From Streptomyces sp. TRM64462 (GTDB taxonomy: Bacteria > Actinomycetota > Actinomycetes > Streptomycetales > Streptomycetaceae), in contig NZ_JABWDV010000336.1 in NCBI RefSeq assembly GCF_013362995.1, forward strand, positions 1 to 37,269: DNA of 37,269 nucleotides, read 5' to 3'. Both the position numbers and the translations under genes were made by a program. Positions within the stretch are counted from its first letter, which is position 1. Each line of letters opens with the position of its first letter. Shown in pieces: positions 33,096 through 37,269 of the stretch. The notes beneath the pieces are model-generated. The model was not told the origin of the DNA. It was given only the letters and a program-made list of their open reading frames with translations, and ran no database searches.

Positions 33096-34610
33096 TCAGG
33101 CGGTGCGCTTGAACTTGGTGATGGAGCTGTCCTTGGCGACCTTGTCGGCCTCCTCCTGGGTCCTGCGGATCCAGTCGGCGGCCTTCATCTCACCGACGAG
33201 GAGCTGGCCGGTGAAGCCGCCGATCTTCTGGTCGGTGAGCGTGGGGTACCACTCCTGGAGCTGAAGGCTGATCAGATGGTCGCCGGCGTCCTTGAAGACC
33301 TTGCTCGCTGACGACAGGCCCGGTGAGAGCGTCATGCCCTCGGTGGCGTCCATGACGCAGGTCAGCGACTTCACCTTGGTGGCGAAGTTCTGCGCGTGCT
33401 TCTTGGAGAGCATGATGCGCAGCAGCTCCATGCCGCCCACCGGGTTCTTGCCCTTGGCGGCGACGATGTACGGCTCACTGGGCTCGGCGCGCAGGGTGCC
33501 GTGCGGCATCTTGTCGGCAGCGCCGTCGAAGAGCGCGCCGACGGACATGGCGAAGTCGTCGGGTGTGGTGGGCGCGGACTCGTTCTCGACCCAGGAGCCG
33601 TTCGGGATGAAGACGGCCTTGCCCTTGTTCCAGGCGGTCTGCGACTGGATGTGCGTCATGCCCTGGCTGCCCGCGAGGAAGTAGCCCTTGGCGGCGAGCT
33701 CCTCGTAGTGCTCGACGACCTCGCGGACGGCGTCGTTCGACGTCCAGGCCTTGGGCTCCAGGTTGTCGATGGCGATCCACTTCTCCATACCGCCGATCTT
33801 GGCGATCTGGGCGAAGAGGTTGAAGTGCACGTAGTACGGATACTTCCCCGGGTACGTCCAGGGCGCGATGCCGGTCTTCTTGATCTCGCCGCAGAGCGTG
33901 ACCATCTCGGCGAGCGTTTTCGGATAGGCCCAGCCTCGGGACGCGAGGAGTTTCTGCGAGTACCAGGTGCCGTAGATGGTGAACGCGTAGTACAGCACGT
34001 CGAAGGTGTCGCCGTGCATGCCCTTCTCGACGGTGCTCGGGTGAATCGTGTCCCGTACCTTCTTGGCCGGATCGTCCATGGACGGGGCGTCGAGGAGGGC
34101 GGTCAGGTCCTGGAGCTGGCCCTGTGTGGACAGCCGGTTCATGTCGAGGTGGTCGGCGCCGGAGTTGTCGATGACGTCGGGCGGGTTGCCGCCGGCGAAC
34201 CGGGGGGTGAGCTTGGGGCCGACCTGCTGGGTGCCGGTGTGCTTGACGTCGGCCTTGTAGACGGCCTTGTAGTCGGCTTCGGCGTCCTTGGCGTACTGGT
34301 CGCCGAGGCCGCCCTTGAAGATGAACGCCTCCAGCGGGGCGCCCTCCTTGACGCCGAGGGGGTTCTTGTCGGTCTTCTCGCCGGCCGGTGCGGGGTTCTG
34401 CTCGCTGCTGCCGCCGCCACCGGTGGCGCAGGCCGAGAGGAAGCCGAGCGCCGGAACGGTGACGAGGCCGAGCGCCGCCGACCGCTTGATCAGATCGCGA
34501 CGGCCGGGCGCCTGCCGGTCGCCGCGCGCGTCATGGGCGGAACGGGTGGGGTCACCGGTGGAACCGGTCGGGTCACCGGTGGAACCGGTGGGGGCGGAGG
34601 TGGATCCCAT
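33096..34610 (-). CDS. ngcE: NgcE-type sugar-binding lipoprotein with twin-arginine signal
   Basis: This 504-residue family 1 solute-binding protein would capture N-acetylglucosamine/chitobiose-type sugars outside the membrane (specificity inferred). Its signal has a twin-arginine (GRRDLIKR, Arg37-Arg38), a hydrophobic core and lipobox LSAC (Cys61), so it is probably a Tat-exported lipoprotein. The roughly 35 residues before the twin-arginine contain a duplicated TGSTGDP unit. The mature part has PLEAFIFKGGLGDQYAKDAEADYKAV-type and GGNPPDVIDNSGADHLDMN segments typical of the class. ATG at 34610 has GAGGA about 9 nt upstream. It is the first and most expressed gene of ngcEFG, behind a promoter with a dre-like site. 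Confidence 0.88.
   Translation of the reverse strand: MGSTSAPTGSTGDPTGSTGDPTRSAHDARGDRQAPGRRDLIKRSAALGLVTVPALGFLSACATGGGGSSEQNPAPAGEKTDKNPLGVKEGAPLEAFIFKGGLGDQYAKDAEADYKAVYKADVKHTGTQQVGPKLTPRFAGGNPPDVIDNSGADHLDMNRLSTQGQLQDLTALLDAPSMDDPAKKVRDTIHPSTVEKGMHGDTFDVLYYAFTIYGTWYSQKLLASRGWAYPKTLAEMVTLCGEIKKTGIAPWTYPGKYPYYVHFNLFAQIAKIGGMEKWIAIDNLEPKAWTSNDAVREVVEHYEELAAKGYFLAGSQGMTHIQSQTAWNKGKAVFIPNGSWVENESAPTTPDDFAMSVGALFDGAADKMPHGTLRAEPSEPYIVAAKGKNPVGGMELLRIMLSKKHAQNFATKVKSLTCVMDATEGMTLSPGLSSASKVFKDAGDHLISLQLQEWYPTLTDQKIGGFTGQLLVGEMKAADWIRRTQEEADKVAKDSSITKFKRTA
34549..34590. repeat. Two 21-bp tandem repeats inside the ngcE N-terminal region
   Basis: Copies 34549-34569 and 34570-34590 differ at one base and encode the TGSTGDP heptad twice, in frame, ahead of the Tat signal. 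Slippage here would lengthen or shorten the N-region without a frameshift. Confidence 0.75.
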
Positions 34611-34995
34611 GCTCAAGTCCTCGCCTTCTCCAGGACTCAGGCGGTGTGCCGGTCGCCCGTACTGCTCGCCTGCGGCGAAGGGCCCCGCCACCGCGGTCTT
34701 TGCGGCTGGGTCGTACTGAGTCGTGCGGGTCGTGCCGGGGTCGCGCACCGCGCGGCCGGCCGGGGCCGCCGCGTGACGCCGACAGGTATAGTCCACTTCT
34801 GGTCAGAGGGGCAAGATCGAAAACAGTATTCGGCAGGAGTCTTTCCCTACTTGAGACCTCGGGGAAATGCCGGGACGTGCGGCGACATTCGCAGACGCTT
34901 TCTCTCACCGAAAAGGCCGAATCCCGCCTTCCCTCCACGTGCGCACTCAGGTGTCCGTCTTCGACAATTCAAGGGAGCCGGCGCGAAGGAGACCG
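34611..34995. other. 385-nt intergenic region between ngcE and the divergent small gene
   Basis: It holds the long ngcE leader (about 34611-34778) and the ngcE promoter with dre-like operator (34782-34814). A less GC-rich stretch (about 34811-34860 and 34960-34975) follows and must contain the promoter of the rightward gene; I could not place it. No other gene or RNA was found. Confidence 0.6.
34782..34814 (-). promoter_or_regulatory. ngcE promoter overlapped by a DasR dre-like operator
   Basis: On the minus strand AGTGGACTATACCTGT (plus 34782-34797) matches 13 of 16 positions of the DasR-responsive element AGTGGTCTAGACCAGT. A promoter TTGCCC (34809-34814), 18 nt, TATACC (34785-34790) overlaps it, so bound DasR would cover the -10. 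DasR is the GntR-family GlcNAc/chitin regulator of Streptomyces and is relieved by GlcN-6-P. Confidence 0.65.
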
Positions 34996-35361
34996 ATGGC
35001 CCGGGTGGTACTGGACGACCGTGACATCGTCTTCCGTCTGGCCTGGTGGGAGTGGCCGGCGGCGCGCCGCCGCGAGGTGCGGGTCCCGGTGTCCGCGCTG
35101 CGGGACGCGCACGTCGAGCCCGACTGGTGGCGGGCGCTGCGCGGCGAGGCCGGGCGGGGACTGTGGCTGCCGGGCCGCTGCGTGGGCGTACGGCACCTCC
35201 CGGAGGGGCGCGACTTCGTGGCCGTGCGGGCCGGACGGCCGGTGCTCTGCGTCGACCTGCGGCGCGGCGCGCCGTTCCTGCGCCTGGCCGCCTCCGTACC
35301 CGACGCCGAGGCCGCGCTGGAGACGCTGCTGCCTCTGGTGCCCCGGGACCGCCTGGACTGA
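34996..35361 (+). CDS. Small protein of unknown function, possibly PH-like
   Basis: This 121-residue protein is without signal peptide or membrane helix. It starts ARVVLDDRDIVFRLAWWEWPAARRREVRVPVSALRDAHVEPDWW. The run of predicted beta strands and the segments FVAVRAGRPVLCVDLRRG and AALETLLPLVP suggest a small beta fold with a C-terminal helix, perhaps a bacterial PH-like domain; this is a guess from pattern. GAAGGAG about 6 nt before the ATG is a good ribosome site. It diverges from ngcE and is followed by a 237-nt gap. No catalytic motif is visible. Confidence 0.7.
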   Translation: MARVVLDDRDIVFRLAWWEWPAARRREVRVPVSALRDAHVEPDWWRALRGEAGRGLWLPGRCVGVRHLPEGRDFVAVRAGRPVLCVDLRRGAPFLRLAASVPDAEAALETLLPLVPRDRLD

Positions 35362-35598
35362 ACGGCGGGCCCGCGCGCGGCCACCCCGCGAAGCGGCCGC
35401 ACAGAGCGCACGGAAGCGTACGGACATCCGACGCGTCGTCGTGGCGGGTGGTCCCTCGGCCACGGACGACACCCAGGGTGCCGATCATGCGTTGGGGTTG
35501 CCGTGACGCCGACTGCAGAGACGATTCTGCGCAGAGTGGCCCGAGCTCTGAGAGGCGTCGCCTACGGATGGTCGAATAAACGTGCGGAGAGTAGCGAC

Positions 35599-37269
35599 GT
35601 GTGGAAGCGCGGTGGCGGGCCCGGGGTACCGCCTGCGTACGACAGTCGGGTGCGGGGTGTGCTGGTGGGCCGGGAGCGGGAGCTGTCGGAGCTGCACGTG
35701 CTGTTGGCGGAACACCGTCTGGTGACGGTGGCCGGCGGGGTCGGCGTGGGCAAGAGCCGGCTCGCGGCGGCCGCGGTGGCGCGGACACGGCGTGACCTGT
35801 GGCAGCGCGTGGTACGGGTGCGGTGGCGGGACAACCGCCCCGCCGGGGCCCCGCAGCTGATCGCGGCGGTGTTCCACGCCGTGACGGGTACGCCGCCGCC
35901 GAGGAAGGCCCTCCGTGCCGGCGTCGGTGAGGTGGCCGCGGAGCTGCGCTCCGGGGACACGCTGCTGTTCCTGGACGACATCGACCCCGCCCACCTGGCG
36001 TGCGTGGGTGTCGTGCAGAAGCTCCTGGAGTCGGTGCCGTCGCTGCGCGTGCTGGTCGCGGCGCGGCGGCCGCTGGGGCTCGGGGACGAACGGGTGCTGC
36101 GCCTGCGGCCGTTGGACGTGACGCGCGAGGGCGGCTGCGGCGACGGCCCGGCCCCGGCGGTCGCGCTGTTCCTCGACAGGGCGGGCATGGCCGACGACGG
36201 CTGCGACGCGCCGCCCGACGGTGTCGATCTGTGCCTGGTCGCGGACATCTGCCGCTCGCTCGACGGGCTGCCGCTGGCCATCGAGATGGCGGCGGAACAG
36301 CTGGCCCGCCACGGCATCGGCCGCCTCGCGGAGCTGCTGCGGCGCGACCAGTGCTGGCTCGCCGGCCCCCGCGCGTCCCTGCGCCGGCACCGGTCGCTGC
36401 GCAGCGCCGTCGGCGCCGCGTACGAGCTGTGCGACCGGATGGAGCGCATCGTCTGGGCGCGGAGCAGCGTCTTCGCGGGCGCGTTCGACGAGTCGGCGGC
36501 GGCCTTCGTGTGCGTGGGCGGCAGCGTCGAGCCGCAGGACGTGCCCGCCTGCCTGGCCCGGCTGGCCGCGACCGGGGTGCTGGAGCAGACCCGCGACCCC
36601 GGCGGGCCGCGCCGCCCCCGGTACCGGATGACGCGCGCCGCCCGGGACTTCGGCGCCGAGCGGCTCCGCGAGGCCGGGGAGGCCGACGTGGCCGCCGAGC
36701 GGCACACGGTGCACTGCCGGCGCGTCGCCGTCGTCGCCGAGAACCTGTGGAACAGCGGCGGTCAGCCGCAGGCCGCCGAGCTGCTCCAGGACGAGCAGGA
36801 CGACCTCAGGGTGATGCTGGAGCGCGCCGTCGAGCAGCCCGGGCAGACCCAGGAGGTGCTGGAGACCGTCGTCAACCTGTGGTTCTGGTGGGTCGTGTAC
36901 GGGAAGGCCGACGAGGGCCGCCGGTACCTGGGCCGACTGCTGCCGCGGGCCCCCGCCGACCGGCCGGTCACCGTGCGCGCCCTGTGGCTGGCGGCCTGGC
37001 TCGCGGCCTGCGACGACCCGCGCGCCGCCGGTGGACTGCTGCGCCGGGCGTGGCCCGCGGCCGTGCTGCTGGGCGACGACGCGGTCATCGGCCGGATCGC
37101 CCACGTCCAGGGCGTCCTGGCCCTGCACGAGGGCGACCTCGCGGCGGCCGCCCAGCACTTCGACGAGGCCGCAGGACTGATCCCGGCCCGCGCGCCGGGC
37201 GGGCCGTCACCGACCGTGAGCCTCGCGGCCCTCGCCGTGGCCCAGGCCGGTTTCGCGCCGCGCGCCGCG
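35599..37269 (+). CDS. STAND/NB-ARC-type ATPase with TPR-like region, 3' end beyond the window
   Basis: The first 557 residues are present, open to the window edge. An early segment VLVGRERELSELHVLLAEHRLVTV leads into Walker A (VAGGVGVGKSRLAAAAV). Walker B (DTLLFLDDIDPAHL) and the STAND GxP segment (CRSLDGLPLAIEMAAEQL) follow. A winged-helix-like region (YRMTRAARDFGAERLRE) and TPR-like helices (ALHEGDLAAAAQHFDEAAGL) come next. This layout matches the AfsR/LAL-like regulator or sensor ATPases of Streptomyces; many end in a LuxR helix-turn-helix, which would lie outside. No SARP DNA-binding domain precedes the ATPase. The GTG at 35599 is preferred because GGAGAG lies 7 nt upstream; the frame is open back to GTG 35503. 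Function unknown. Confidence 0.75.
   Translation, partial: MWKRGGGPGVPPAYDSRVRGVLVGRERELSELHVLLAEHRLVTVAGGVGVGKSRLAAAAVARTRRDLWQRVVRVRWRDNRPAGAPQLIAAVFHAVTGTPPPRKALRAGVGEVAAELRSGDTLLFLDDIDPAHLACVGVVQKLLESVPSLRVLVAARRPLGLGDERVLRLRPLDVTREGGCGDGPAPAVALFLDRAGMADDGCDAPPDGVDLCLVADICRSLDGLPLAIEMAAEQLARHGIGRLAELLRRDQCWLAGPRASLRRHRSLRSAVGAAYELCDRMERIVWARSSVFAGAFDESAAAFVCVGGSVEPQDVPACLARLAATGVLEQTRDPGGPRRPRYRMTRAARDFGAERLREAGEADVAAERHTVHCRRVAVVAENLWNSGGQPQAAELLQDEQDDLRVMLERAVEQPGQTQEVLETVVNLWFWWVVYGKADEGRRYLGRLLPRAPADRPVTVRALWLAAWLAACDDPRAAGGLLRRAWPAAVLLGDDAVIGRIAHVQGVLALHEGDLAAAAQHFDEAAGLIPARAPGGPSPTVSLAALAVAQAGFAPRAA

Noticed and set aside
24034..34610. A single long operon from ngcE through dxs
   Set aside because: All genes share a strand, but strong terminators at 31091-31130 and 26156-26191, and separate candidate promoters for rok7B7, xylF and dxs, argue for independent units.
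34798..34813. A second DasR site containing CTGGTC next to the first
   Set aside because: Only one half-site is recognisable; the other half does not match.
35485..37158. A 557-codon minus-strand open frame opposite the STAND ATPase
   Set aside because: The plus strand carries Walker A, Walker B and GLPLAIE motifs in order; the minus-strand product is low-complexity.

Overview
The window is very GC-rich (mostly G or C at third codon positions), uses many GTG starts, has frequent leaderless-type promoters, and carries actinobacterial markers: a HemQ/HemG/HemE coproporphyrin-route haem set, a DUF3000 protein and a Rok7B7-like regulator. It looks like a Streptomyces chromosome (core rather than arm). 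From memory, the gene order resembles the S. coelicolor SCO6005-SCO6045 neighbourhood; I could not check this.

Layout. (1) 1-7216: a mixed set of small units: the 5' end of a leftward pyrimidine-reductase-like gene, zapE, an OsmC protein, a Tat-exported PhoX-like protein, a lipoprotein polysaccharide deacetylase, a one-TM unknown, AIM24, a PTH2-type peptidyl-tRNA hydrolase and a DUF4142 secreted protein. (2) 7338-8636: a DUF692/MNIO protein with a fused C-terminal partner-like domain. (3) 8814-14738: haem biosynthesis on the minus strand (hemG-hemQ, and hemE apart), with a DUF4349 lipoprotein and a CoA-disulfide-reductase-like flavoprotein on the plus strand between them. (4) 14901-21521: DUF3000, an orphan LuxR-type response regulator, RNase D, and the fadA-fadB beta-oxidation operon. 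(5) 21595-25956: recQ diverging from a NYN-type putative nuclease, then dxs (MEP isoprenoid pathway). (6) 26210-34610: a minus-strand sugar-uptake block. In transcription order it is ngcE-ngcF-ngcG (aminosugar ABC importer), the ROK regulator rok7B7, then xylF-xylG-xylH (xylose-type ABC importer). (7) 34996-37269: a small unknown protein and the first 557 codons of a STAND/NB-ARC-type ATPase cut by the window end.

How parts work together. HemE, HemG and HemQ supply sequential steps of haem synthesis. FadA and FadB catalyse the last three steps of beta-oxidation and overlap by 4 nt. The two ABC importers flank a ROK sugar-responsive regulator. A DasR dre-like operator overlaps the predicted ngcE promoter, tying aminosugar import to the DasR/GlcNAc regulon. 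A strong hairpin between xylF and xylG probably sets a high binding-protein to permease ratio.

Most notable for follow-up: the MNIO-partner fusion without an obvious precursor peptide; two divergent gene pairs whose leaderless-type promoters overlap (zapE/pyrimidine reductase and recQ/NYN); the general density of leaderless starts; the dre site on ngcE; and the xylF/xylG hairpin. I saw no rRNA, tRNA, CRISPR array, insertion sequence or prophage.
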